DNA from: Primulina eburnea
Lineage: Eukaryota; Streptophyta; Magnoliopsida; Lamiales; Gesneriaceae
Length of the DNA stretch: 64,000 nt
Assembly: GCF_022965805.1 (NCBI RefSeq)
Contig: NC_133105.1
Location: forward strand, 2,914,001 to 2,978,000
Direction: 5' to 3'
Shown here: positions 34,101-44,813 of the stretch, piece after piece
How the letters are laid out: each line of letters starts with the position of its first letter
How positions within the stretch are numbered: the stretch's first letter is position 1
The notes under the pieces: model-generated
Databases searched by the model: none
The model's input: the letters and a program-made list of their open reading frames with translations, nothing else
Told to the model about the DNA's origin: nothing
Program-made: the position numbers and the translations under genes

Positions 34101-37100
34101 GTTTATTTGATGATTTTTAAGAATTTAGAATTCCCGTGCTGCTATCATGTTAAGTTAGTATTTGTATTTTCAGGGTGGAGAAGGTGATTGCTTCTATGTT
34201 GTTGGCAGTGGAGAATTTGAGGTGTTTGCAATTCAGGTGATTCTTTGCTATTTTTCTGCAGACTAATTACAGATCTCACAGATTTTGGGAAAGAAAATCT
34301 TCTGTGTTCTTCTGTAAACATCTCAATAGAAATAGCCTTTCAATTGAAACAATGAGAGTTATGGTGATTTATAGTTTTTTAACAAGTCTCTTATTTTCAA
34401 TGTGTGTACCAGGAAGAGAAAAATGGAGAAGTTCCTAGGGTGCTACAACGCTATACTGCAGAAAAATTATCTTCTTTTGGAGAGCTGGCATTGATGTGAG
34501 GATCTATTTTTTCTGTCGCCTTGCTGTGTAGTCTAAACAATGTTCTCTTTGTGCAGTAAATCTTGTGCTGGGATCTAACTTTGAAAAAATGAATCATGAC
34601 ATTGATACAATATTGTTTTATATGTCCCTTATCTTGATTGTGGGCATTGTAGCATCTTACATCCTACCTATTATTATCATTTTCCGTTACATGTGGGGTC
34701 AGTTTGCGGAATTGAGTTTCGATTCAGGTTTTTTTTTTAAATAAAAATAAAAATAATACAAGGTTAACGTTAGATGTAAAGTGGAAAAGCTTCTTTTGTT
34801 TGGACATGACTTGAGAATTAGACTTACTTTGGGAAACGAGATTTAAAGGGAAAGGCTTCAAAAGGAATGGAGGAGATAGTTTCTCTTTTGTTTATATTGG
34901 CTCTTATCTATGGATATATAATCCTGAGACATATAACTACACAAGTGTTAACGTGGTAGCTACTTCATTTCACCACCAGGTCCAACAAGCCCCTCCAAGC
35001 TTCTGTTCGGTCGGTGACCGATGGTACTCTCTGGGCACTTAAAAGAGAAGATTTTAGAGGAATTCTTATGTCAGAGTTTACTAATTTATCCTCATTGAAG
35101 TTACTGCGATCAATAGATCTGCTTTCAAGGTTGACTATCTTACAGCTAAGTCGTATTGCAGATTCACTTTTAGAAGTGTCTTTCACTGATGGGCAGACAA
35201 TAATTGATAAGGTATGCTTCTATTCTGGATCTGTTCAAGCTTCTTTTTTTTTTTGATTGAAAACTAAATATATTATGATAATTTAGGTTACATGATTTGT
35301 GCGGATAAGAAATCCGCAGCGCATTACAAGTCTCCAACTTAAACCAGCACTATATGACAGCATCATTCTACCGTTAAGATTACAAAAACCCATGACATGG
35401 ACACATATTTCCAGCCCCTAAGTAACGCCGAGATCCCTAGATGACGATACTCTTTCAAATTTGTTGCCCAAGCTGCAATTCTGAATTTCAATTTGTCCCA
35501 TACTTGATCGACTGAGTCCGCAACATCATCAAATATTCTTTTGTTCCTTTCCAACCACAGTGACCAAAGTACATAATGAATTATCAAGCGCAAGAATTTG
35601 CCAAGCTTTTTGTGTAAGTGAGGCACGAATTCTGAAGAGAAAAGATCTCTTGCTTGCCTCGAAGCGACCCATTGAAAGCCCATCTCTTGTAAAACTCTGG
35701 ACCATATACCCGTAGCAAATGAGCAATGCAACAACAAATGATCCTGATTCTCTTCATCATTTCGGCATAAGCAACACCACCGTGGGCTCAAAAAACAATT
35801 CTTCACCTTTTTTACACTGAGTCGGACGTAGGAACCTTCCCCAATGCCACGATCCACGAGAAAATCTTAATCTTTTGTGGGACTTGTATTTTCCAGATAT
35901 TATTAAAACAACTAAATGCATGGGAATCGGAAAGAGAGAAGAACGAATTATAAAAAGAACTAACAGAAAACAACCCTGAAGGATCTCCCAACCATGCTCT
36001 ATAATCCTCAATACCCATGTGCAATCTGACCCTCTGTAGGACACCCAACAAAATTGTAAAATCCCCAAACTCACCCTGCGTAAGATCTCTTCTAAATCTC
36101 ACGTCCCAAATGATAGAACAATCCCACCCCCCGCCCGAAGTTGACAACTTCTATGAAATGACTGATAGGTTTATTCACCGAAACAAAAATGCGAAACAAA
36201 GAAGGAAATCTGAATCTAAACGAGACATCACCCTCCCAAATATCCTCCCAAAAACGAACGAGATTACCCTGCTTAGGCACTACCCTGACAAGTTGATGGA
36301 AAGCCTGGTAGGACCGAGAAATGAACTTCCAAGGACTTCTGAATGTCACTTTATCCGCCAACCCCAAATCCCATCCATCAACCGAGAAATGAACTTCCAA
36401 GGACTTCTGAACTTCCAAGGACTTCATGTACTCCATAAATGCTTTTGATGATCTTCTTCCACATCGACCCCCTTTCCACCGACCCTCTCCACCACCATTT
36501 CCCAAGCAATGCCTTATTTCTGAGACATATATCCCCCAATCCTAAACCACCTTTATCCTTTGGTTTACACACTTGTTTCCATCCTACCACATGGTAGTGT
36601 TTATCCCCAATATCTCCATCCCACAAAAAATCCCTCATCATTTTCTCCATCATTGTTGCCACCTTAGTTGGAACCTTGAAAGTGACGATAAGGCATGCAC
36701 AAACACTTTAATCAAATGAGCCGTCCGCCCCACGATAAAACTCTTCCAGTTGCCATTCTTGGACGTTTGAAGACAGTTCCCAGATTCAGTGGATACCTCC
36801 CAAAGGTCCCCGAGATATTTTAATAGGCCAACTCTTTTTACGCACCCAAAAGATATCGCCAACTCTCTAACTTCCTCATCCTCGCAATTCAATCCCAGCA
36901 CCACCCTCTTCCCAAAATTAATTTTCAACCCAGAAATTCTGCCAAACAGATTGATTATGTTGATTGTCTGTCTCATTCACTTTTGCATGTAAATGCAGAA
37001 TGCGGGCCCCATGGGTTTATACATTATACAGAATGGAGTCGTAAAAATTTCCTTTGATATGGATTCGGTTAAAGGTGTGAATGCTCCAAGTTTGAAGCCT

Positions 37101-40100
37101 GACGTTGAGAATTTGGACGATGATATGTCTAGTAAGAGCATTTCTTTGGAGAAGACCGAAGGGGGCTATTTTGGGGAATGGATACTTCTGGGAGAACACC
37201 TATCTTCCTTCAATGTCATTGCTGTGGGCAATGTGGTATGCTCCATTTTAACAAAGGAGAACTTTGATTCAGTTGTAGGCCCTCTGCCGAAGCTTTCACA
37301 GGCTGATAAGTACGCCTTTTTGCTTGTCATTTAAGTGGCAGAATTTTCAATTACAATGTTCTGCTTTATGCTAATGAAATATATCCCAAACCATATGTGC
37401 TGCCTTTTCACTTTCTAACATTCATTTATGTATTCTTGACAACAAGTGTATTTTCCTGTTAACCTCCTGTTAACTTTGATTAGGTCAAAGGCATATTCAA
37501 CCTATCTGTCTTCTGAATCTATAAGAGATTTGGATACTTCAGATATGAAGAAGATCCAGATCATAGATCTAGTAAGCACCAAATATCTCGATAGATTTCT
37601 TTGGTGTTACTGTCAATGTATAAAGTAATTAAATTCTACTTCTCCAGGAATGGAAAACATGCTTATATTCCACGGACGTCAGCGAGATTGGTCTTGTGCG
37701 TGTTAAGGACTCAGGTTTGTTTTCCCCATTACTTCATGAAAGTTAATTTTGCACTATTCTTTCTACGGTATTGGACAGCATCACAAGGGGAAAAAGCTTT
37801 TCATTCATCTGCCATTGCAAGTTGCAACTTTACATTACCTTTTTCTTTTGCATAATCTTAACAGGGTGAAAAGTATTTTTCATTATTTGTTGCTCCTAAA
37901 ATGTCGTCTTTTCATTGCAGAAAAATTGCTTAGCTTGAAAAGGTTTTCAAAGCAGAAGGTTAAACAACTTGGAAAAGAAGGACTTGTTCTGAAGGAGAAG
38001 AACATATTGAAGTTCATGAGCCATTCCCCTTTCGTACCTCGAGTTTTATGCACTGTTGCTGACCAAACACATGCTGCAATACTTCTAGATACTTGTATTG
38101 CTTGCTCTATGACCTCAGTAATTCACAATGGGTTGAATGAAAATTCTGCACAGTTCTGTGCTGCTTCAATTGTAATTGCTTTAGAAGTTTTACACGAGGT
38201 TCGTACTTTAAGAGATTGCTTAAATTTCTTTGGTGCCAACCTTTTTTTTTTTCAAAAACATAATTGGGTGTTTTTGTATCTATAATTCAGAATGGGTTTC
38301 TTTATAGAGGCGTGTCCCCTGAAGTTCTAGCATTTGATCAGACAGGATATATACAGGTCCGATAATCATTTTTATTTCTCCATCAGTAATATTTTTATTT
38401 GTGATCTAATGGACTCAAATTCTGAAATCAGTTGATCTATCCTCACATTAATGAATTTCCTTTATCACTGCAGTTAGTCGACTTCAGATTTAGTAAGCAG
38501 TTATCTAGTGATCCTAGTGAAAAAACACACACTATATGTGGTATGGCAGACTCTTTGGCTCCTGAAATAATTCAAGGGAAAGGGCATGCTTTTCCAGTTG
38601 ACTGGTACGTTGCTTGCCTTTATGTTTTAAATTACAGAGATCAGGTGTTGACAGCTAAGGTCCTTTTCAAGTATCACACTAGAAAATAATTAGAATTTTA
38701 GAACACAGAAGGAAAGTGCTTCATAGCACATGCCTGAGCATTTGTTATTTGTATCTTGAAATAAAATTAACTGCATAAAACACTTTTGAAACTCAATCAA
38801 AGGATAGTTCAATGTATTTTTACGAAAGAAAATGTGAAACTACACTTCCATCTGCAACTGTGTATATAACAAGAATGCTATTAGAGGCTTTTATTTACAT
38901 GGCCTTTGAGGTTGAAATGTTTTTGAGCATGCTTGTAATGGTGTTCGACTATTCTCGAGCTTTGATTAGGAACTGTTGGTGATAGCCAAAAAGATTAGGG
39001 GATGTCTATTTATGTTTCTAGTATTTTTGGAAAATGATAAATGTATTTTTGAAGAAGAATTTAAATAGACAAAATGTCAATTTTAGTCTTGTATGTTTTG
39101 GTGTGTGATATTTTTAGTCTTGTACGATTTGAATTAATTATAGGTTTATAACTATGTCTTTTTGATCAATTTTAGTGTTTATCGTAAAAATCATGTAAAT
39201 AAATGGCTAATTTCATCTTTAAAATTTCTAATTACGTTGTTAATAATACATGTATATCGCGAGAAATTTTTTTAACCAAATACTTACGGAAATTTAAAAA
39301 TAATATTGGTCATTTAATTATATGAGAAATGACTAAAACTGTTCAAAAGACATAATTACATGACTATAATTGATTCAATAAGCAACAAGACTAAAAATTT
39401 CACACACGAATACATACATGACTAAAATTGATATTTTCCCTTTGGGTATATTTTGTTCGTGTTTCTAGGAAATAACATTTCCATGGAACACGAACGAACA
39501 TTGCCTAAAGCTTTTTGAACGATGCTCAGCGTCTTAAATAGAGATAGGAATATAACCCCAGGCCTTGTTTATACAACATTAGTGACTGGAAATGGGGCCG
39601 TTGATTATGGACATGGTTTTTAACTGGTTAACAGAAATGGAAACCGAACCTTCTCATATGCCTTGGTGTTGTCAAGCTTTAGCTTCGTGTTGCCTGTTTG
39701 GCCTCTCTTATAATTTTAGTCCACTGTCCCAAATCTGATCTTACCAGAAGTATGCTAATGTGTGCCCACGTTCCAAAACTACTGCAACTTCTATTCATCA
39801 AATAAATTCATCAATGTAGTCTTTATTTTTTATATGGATAAGACACTGCCATTTAATTTAATCTTCTAAAACTGGTATTACCCCAATTTTGGCTTCCAAT
39901 TCTAACGCAAACCACATTTAGGGTATTCGTTTTCCTGCCCCTTATACATGTCCTATTTTGGACACGCTTCTCCAAAAAGAATTTTGCTTGAGTTGAAATA
40001 TATACCTCTGTACCCTCTTTTACCTCGGTAACTGAAGGGACATGTTTCTCAACAATATCACAAGAATAGTAATATAAATTCTGTTTTGACACTCATTTAA

Positions 40101-40829
40101 GATTTCGTAATTTGCGTCCATTATTTACTGCTTCGTTTGCTGAGTGATACTTGTGTGATATGACTTTCTGAAGATTGTTGCTCAAGGAATGGTTAGATGT
40201 AGTGGGGTTAATCTTACTCATCATATGATAAAATGGGGAAAATTCCTAATAATTACCAGCTCGCAGCCTTGTATTCGTCTGGTACTTTGCATTTTCTTGG
40301 CCGTAGGAAATCGGTTCTCATATTTTGCTTTAATCGTTCGTTTTGTGCAGGTGGGCATTGGGAGCTTTGATCTTCTTCATGCTCCAAGGTGAAATGCCTT
40401 TTGGATCTTGGAGAGAAAGCGAAATCACATTCGCTAGAATAGTAAAAGGGCAGCTAACTCTTCCACAAAGTTTCAGCCTTGAAGCCATTGATCTCATAAC
40501 CAAGGTTAATTTATCAAACTAATTCTCACTCAACACATAAGAATCACACAATCAAAGAAAATCTAACACTTCTTAGCATTCAGTTACTTGAAGTAGATGA
40601 GCATAAACGACTCGGAAGCCAGGGCATCGAATCCATCAAAACTCATCCATGGTTTAAAGACACCGATTGGATAGGAATAAGAGAACGAACTATCCAAGCA
40701 CCACATGACATTGTCTCCCGTATAAATCAGTTCTTGGAGAGTCACCCCGAGGATATGTTAATGTCGTTCCATTCCCCATGTCGAGAGTCGGATCAACTCA
40801 ACACCCCAGAGTGGCTTGAAGATTGGTAG
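31168..40829 (+). CDS. PP2C / cyclic-nucleotide-binding / kinase-domain fusion protein
   Basis: A plant-specific signalling fusion, like Arabidopsis At2g20050 and the rice protein described as PKG. Exons: 31168-32202, 32724-32855, 32972-33199, 33289-33414, 34174-34236, 34413-34495, 34980-35211, 36999-37309, 37484-37571, 37648-37714, 37921-38198, 38291-38356, 38474-38604, 40351-40504 and 40584-40829; 1,079 aa. The MGCVYSK start fits N-myristoylation with nearby palmitoylation, hence membrane attachment. PP2C motifs are intact: FDGHGE (about 133), NTGDSRA (about 211), ASDGVFEF (about 330) and TDDITV (about 375). Two cyclic-nucleotide-binding domains follow (about 470-600 and 640-745). The C-terminal AGC-like kinase domain keeps a Lys (LLSLKRF, about 795) and APE (932-934) but has YRGVSPEVL for the HRD loop and DFR for DFG. 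Introns 7 and 13 carry transposon insertions. Confidence 0.93.
35243..36985 (-). mobile_element. 5'-truncated LINE (non-LTR retrotransposon) fragment in intron 7
   Basis: Reading on the minus strand from about 36985 to 35243, broken frames encode the C-terminal end of a plant LINE reverse transcriptase (SGLKINFG, CKPKDKGGLGLGDI), then a region with FWEDIW and the zinc-binding end with RWCCLCRNDEENQDHLLLHC. At the 3' end an A-rich tail is seen (a T-run on the plus strand at 35243-35253). The 5' end, including the catalytic YxDD part, is missing, and frameshifts separate the pieces. It was inserted in intron 7 of the PP2C-kinase gene in antisense orientation. No clear target duplication was found. 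Confidence 0.88.
39065..39445. mobile_element. MITE with ~110-bp inverted repeats in intron 13
   Basis: The left end (ATGTCAATTTTAGTCTTGTA, then TTTTTAGTCTTGT) is matched in inverted orientation by the right end (ACAAGACTAAAAATTTCACA, then CATGACTAAAATTGATATTT). Pairing continues inward for about 110 bp (AATTAATTATAG with TATAATTGATT; ATGTCTTTTTGA with TTCAAAAGACAT). About 380 bp and no coding frame. It shares TTTTAGTC ends with the element at 14896. It lies between exons 13 and 14 of the PP2C-kinase gene. Confidence 0.7.
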
Positions 40830-41474
40830 AAGATCTGTTCACTTGTTCCTTTAGTTCAACTCCTTATTTAAAATCGAGGTATTGGGACCAAATTTACCAT
40901 TGGTATAGCAAATTTACGAGTTGGTGATCTTAAATTGTTTGTTCATCTATACTAAAACTGCAGTATTATGTACATGATTCAAGTGTAAATTTAGCTGATT
41001 CTTGCTGTTCCTTGGTAATCTTTTCTATATCTCCAAGCTTGAGTTTTGTAATTGCCGAGAACGAGCAAATTTATTGGGTTTTTCTTTTATTTCAGTATTG
41101 GAATTGTGAGAATTATTTTTAGTAAATTGAGGGTGTAATCTCGGGACATGATTTGAAATATATAGATTTTGATTATAGTTTTATTGTTTATATTGAAACA
41201 ATATATCAAATTTTAATTCGTATTTTGCTCGTTTAAAAAATAAATCATAATTAACAAAAAGATGCTAACAAAAGATTTTGTTCATGGGTCAAAATGTAGG
41301 GAGTTTTTGGTAATTTCGTTTCGTAGTTAAAATTTCCTTAAATTAGCTTTTACGAGTAACTGGCAGGTACCTCGTACCTGTTATTCAGAGTCAATTTACT
41401 CAATTGGACTGGAATAAGCTGGGACACAATATGGGCTTATACACATTGGCCCAAATAAAACTAATCCGATCTGT
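40830..41474. other. 3' flank of PP2C-kinase gene
   Basis: Probable 3' UTR to about 41100, then AT-rich spacer before the U6 promoter. No other gene is seen. Confidence 0.5.
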
Positions 41475-41515
41475 ATCCCACATTTACAGAAAACAACTTA
41501 ATGTTAGCTTTATAT
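41475..41515 (+). promoter_or_regulatory. U6 Pol III promoter: USE and TATA box
   Basis: ATCCCACATTT at 41475-41485 resembles the plant upstream sequence element (RTCCCACATCG), and TTTATATA follows at about 41509. The gap between them is about 23 bp, the spacing that marks RNA polymerase III snRNA genes in plants, as opposed to about 33 bp for Pol II. The TATA box lies about 29 bp before the U6 start. Confidence 0.8.
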
Positions 41516-41539
41516 ACTGTTTACTCTAACCCATCATTC

Positions 41540-41559
41540 GTCCCTTCGGGGACATCCGA

Positions 41560-41591
<32 letters not shown>

Positions 41592-41642
41592 GGCCCCTGC
41601 GCAAGGATGACACGCATAAATCGAGAAATGGTCCAAATTTTT
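41540..41642 (+). ncRNA. U6 spliceosomal snRNA
   Basis: Begins GTCCCTTCGGGGACATCCGA, the 5' stem-loop. It then contains the conserved ACGATACAGAGAAGATTAGC core with the ACAGAG box, TGGCCCCTGCGCAAGGATGA, and the 3' part CACGCATAAATCGAGAAATG before GGTCCAAA and a run of eight T residues (41638-41645), the Pol III terminator. I see no departure from the plant U6 consensus, and the promoter parts are in place, so this looks like a functional gene. It pairs with U4 and U2 in the spliceosome. Confidence 0.97.
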
Positions 41643-41782
41643 TTTCCTTCCCCTGTGATTTTGCCCTAATTTCATATACGATACGATTGCTTTATTTCTT
41701 TGTTCAGATATGGTTTGGAATTTCAGTTTCTTTCTGATTTTTGCTTCAGCCCTTTGAAAAATTCAGCAATGAAGTCATCGCA

Positions 41783-42221
41783 GGGTTACTTTGATGTTGA
41801 ATCTTCATACTGGAAACCAATATGTATGACTCTTTTTTTTTCCCGTGTCTTTGATTGTGCTCGTTAAACAGGATTCCAGTAATACGTGTTATTTCTCAAT
41901 TTGCTTGACCAAGGCAAGTTTTTGATAGAAACTCATGGAGGATCGTATTTTTCATTAGCCTTTTCAATTTTGCAATGCTGCTAATAAAAAAAAACAGGGG
42001 TGGGTTACTTTGATGTTGAATCTTCATACAGTGGAAACCAATATGTATGACTCTTTTTTTTTCCGCGTCTTTGATTGTGTCTTTAAACAGGATTCCAGTA
42101 ATACGTGTTATTTCTCAATTTGCTTGACCAAGGCAAGTTTTTGATAGAAAAACTCATGGAGGATCGTATTTTTCATTAGCCTTTTCAATTTTGCAATGCT
42201 GGTAATAACAAAAATACAGGG
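41783..42221. repeat. Tandem duplication of ~219 bp downstream of U6
   Basis: Unit 1 (41783-42000) and unit 2 (42001-42221) both contain GGTTACTTTGATGTTGAATC, GGATTCCAGTAATACGTG, TTGACCAAGGCAAGTTTT and CTCATGGAGGATCGTATTTT, ending in a CAGGGG tail. They differ by a few substitutions and 1-2 base indels, so the duplication is fairly recent. Confidence 0.9.
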
Positions 42222-42613
42222 GTCCAAAACAAATTCTGGCCCCTCTAAGACTTGCATAATTCCTCGAAGCAAGATGAGAAAAGAGGATTGTTTCATTTCG
42301 AAGGTTCCACAAGTGAGTGCATTATTGCCTCAATCTTGTATTGTTTCTCTTTAAAGCTTGTGTTGTGGAAAGACATATTTCTTAGCATAACGCAGTGTGA
42401 TTCTTGTGTTCACCTAGTTCATAGAACATAAGAAGGCTTATTTTGCAATCTAAATATTGGACTACTGCATTCTTATTCGAAACAGTTTTTCATTTGCATC
42501 TCATTATTAATATACTAAAGTTGATTATCATAGGTGTCTTCCCATGCAACCGGTTTGTGGAAAGCATGACGGCCAGTTTTAAGATTGAAATTTACCTCCC
42601 TGCAAAGTTATAC

Positions 42614-42862
42614 TGACACTAATGTCTTCATTTATTCACTGCAGTTAGTCGACTTCAGATTCGATTACAAGTTATCTAGCAATTCTAGCGAAAGAAAATA
42701 CGCTATACTGGTATGGAAGACTCTTTGGCTCCTGGAATAACTTTGGCGAAAGGGATAAGGTTTTCCAGCTGACTGGTACATTACTTGCCTTTGGGTTTTA
42801 GTTACAGATATGAGGAAGGTTGGCAAAGTGTCTTTTCAAGCATGACAGAAGATAATTTCAAA
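42614..42862 (+). pseudogene. Duplicated fragment of PP2C-kinase exon 13 with intron flanks
   Basis: Positions 42642-42776 match exon 13 (38474-38604): GTTAGTCGACTTCAGATT, AGTTATCTAGCAATTCTAGC and GACTCTTTGGCTCCTG are shared or nearly so. The match continues into both intron flanks (CACTGCAG before; CTGGTACATTACTTGCCTTT after), so this is a genomic duplication and not a retrocopy. A one-base deletion near 42700 and other changes break the frame. No neighbouring exons of the parent gene were found beside it. Confidence 0.88.
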
Positions 42863-42866
42863 CGTT

Positions 42867-42932
42867 GTTCCTTTGGGGTCAGTCGATAAAATTGTAACAA
42901 TACAGACACGCATAAATTGAGACGGTGTTTTG
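42867..42932 (+). pseudogene. U6 snRNA pseudogene with internal deletion
   Basis: GTTCCTTTGGGG and GTCGATAAAATTGTAACAAT followed by ACAG correspond to the first 39 bases of U6. The next part matches only the 3' section, ACACGCATAAATTGAGACGG, so about 31 bases including the AGATTAGCATGG core are missing. No T-run terminator and no TATA or USE at the right distance. A TAATTTCAAACGTTGT word lies on both sides (42853 and 42935). Confidence 0.85.
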
Positions 42933-42937
42933 GACTA

Positions 42938-43665
42938 ATTTCAAACGTTGTAGTTTTATTTCTTTGTTCAAATGTGGTCTGAAATCATAGAGCGCCTGTA
43001 AATTTTTAGTTCCTCTCTGATTTTTTGCTTCAGCAATAAAAATTCAGTATTGAAGTTAAAGTAGAGCGACTTCGAATTTGAATCTTGATACACAGCTAAT
43101 GTGGTTAAAAAGCCTCAGACGAAAAGATCTATTTATTAACATCATTATCACAAGAGCTTCTAATTCATGGCAACTTCTACAGTTTGATATTATAAGTGTA
43201 TTCGATGATTTTTAGTTCTTTATCTAGGTTCTTTTTAAAAATTTAACATTTATTTAGTAATGGTTTTTTGAACTTATTATCCAAACTAATTTACTGATCT
43301 TGGAGTACTTGAAGCATTGGACTCGAAGCGTTCATTTTATGTACTGAAAGTTAACTACCAACTTATGTGAAGGTCCCTCTTCCAGATTATCGATTTGTAG
43401 GAAGTTTTTGAAGTAAAGATCACGCTTTTTAACACAGGAATTCAATAACCAATAGGGGTTCTTGATAGAAAACTCACGGTGGGTCATATTTTTTAAGGGC
43501 CTTTTTCAAGTTGGTGATGCAGCTGAAATATGATACCAGTATCCAAGACAAATTAGGCCCACAAAAGTTAAATATCATATGTGCTCGAATCGACACGAGA
43601 GAAAGAGGATCGTTTGATTTTGAATTGAAAGTCACAAGTGAGTTTGTTGGTCTTTTCAGATTTCT
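42938..43665. repeat. Decayed second copy of the U6 downstream region
   Basis: TTTTATTTCTTTGTTCAAAT and the following 120 bp resemble 41688-41815, and 43455-43665 resembles 42130-42345 (TTGATAGAAAACTCACGGTG; GAAAGAGGATCGTTTGATTT against AAAAGAGGATTGTTTCATTT; CACAAGTGAGT in both). Order is conserved, with unrelated sequence between, so the U6 locus and its downstream flank were duplicated as a block long ago. Confidence 0.7.
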
Positions 43666-44626
43666 TCTCGCTGATGATGATGATTGTATGTTCCCCTCGC
43701 ACATCTTACGTTTGAGTTCAGGATTTTGAAGTTGTGTTGTGTTGTATTGTCATTGATTAGTGTTAATCTCCATGAATCAAACATCGAAGATGAAACAGAA
43801 TGAGAGAATAAAAAAATACATGAGCTGTCATTAACTAATTTGTAACAAAGTAACAGAGCATCTGTTAAGCAGATGTAAAAAATAGTTAATTGCTTATGTT
43901 AAATTTCATTTTCTCTTTCATAAATTTGCTTCTCTATAATACCAATGCTTCATCTTTTTCCTTACTCATCTGATTTACTACTCACCATTTAATTCATGGA
44001 GTTTGGTGACTTTCGAAGTTCCGATTGTCATGTATATGGATTCTTGGCCTTCCCTTTTGAGCTGAAACTGACCATTTTGAAGATGTCACACTCTCCTCTC
44101 CTGGGGTAGAGCTTTTGTTGGTTATAGTGCTGCTTATTAACAAGAATGGGTTCTGGGGGATTATTCAATTACCAACATCCAATTCTCATCCTGGTTTTTT
44201 CAATCGTGCCCAAAAAACTCAGTTCTCCAAGCTCATTGCACGAGTATCACTCCGCACGCCATCAAGTCGGTTCCTTGTTTGAAATTTTGGTTTGCTCTGG
44301 ACCATTTCTGCCGGTCTTCGTACTATCCATTGGGTTTGAATGTAATATCATGAGCTGGTGCCATCAGGTCCGGGCTATGTTAAAAACAAAATCAAACTTC
44401 ATTTATACTACTTGATTTTAAAGTGTGAGTTATGTGATTAGATAGGATTAACGAATTGGTCCTCGCTTGAGATTTCAGAAGATTTAGATTTCTTTATAGA
44501 AAATATAAACATCGAACTAGATTATGATTTAATTTTGGAAATAAGAAGTTTGAGTCAAAATTCAAAATCGAAACAGGAATCGTGTTGATTCCTTCATGCA
44601 AGAGCTGTAATGTTGTCAAATCATAC
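43666..44626. other. Intergenic region after the duplicated block
   Basis: No gene is recognised. The open frame at 44146-44415 has no motif or homology I can name and is not supported as a gene. Confidence 0.4.
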
Positions 44627-44813
44627 TGACAAAAACTTGTGTGAGACGGTTTCACGAGTCTATTTGTGAGACAGATATCTTATTTGGATCATCCATGAAA
44701 AAATATTATTTTTTATGCTAAGAGTATTACTTTTTATTTTAAATATTGGTAGGGTTGACCCGTCTCACGTATTAAGATCCGTGAAACAGTCTCACATAAG
44801 ACCTACTCAATCA
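44627..44813 (+). repeat. MITE-like repeat, GAGACGGTCTC family, copy 7
   Basis: Nearly full-length: CTGACAAAAACTTGTGTGAG, ACGGTTTCACGAGTCTATTT, TGGATCATCCATGAAAAAAT, CTAAGAGTATTACTTTTTAT, GGTAGGGTTGACCCGTCTCA, GATCCGTGAAACAGTCTCAC. Both terminal palindromes survive with single changes. Confidence 0.8.

Noticed and set aside
36017..36448. 143-codon open frame on the plus strand inside intron 7
   Set aside because: It is the antisense of the LINE fragment, whose minus-strand reading matches known LINE proteins.
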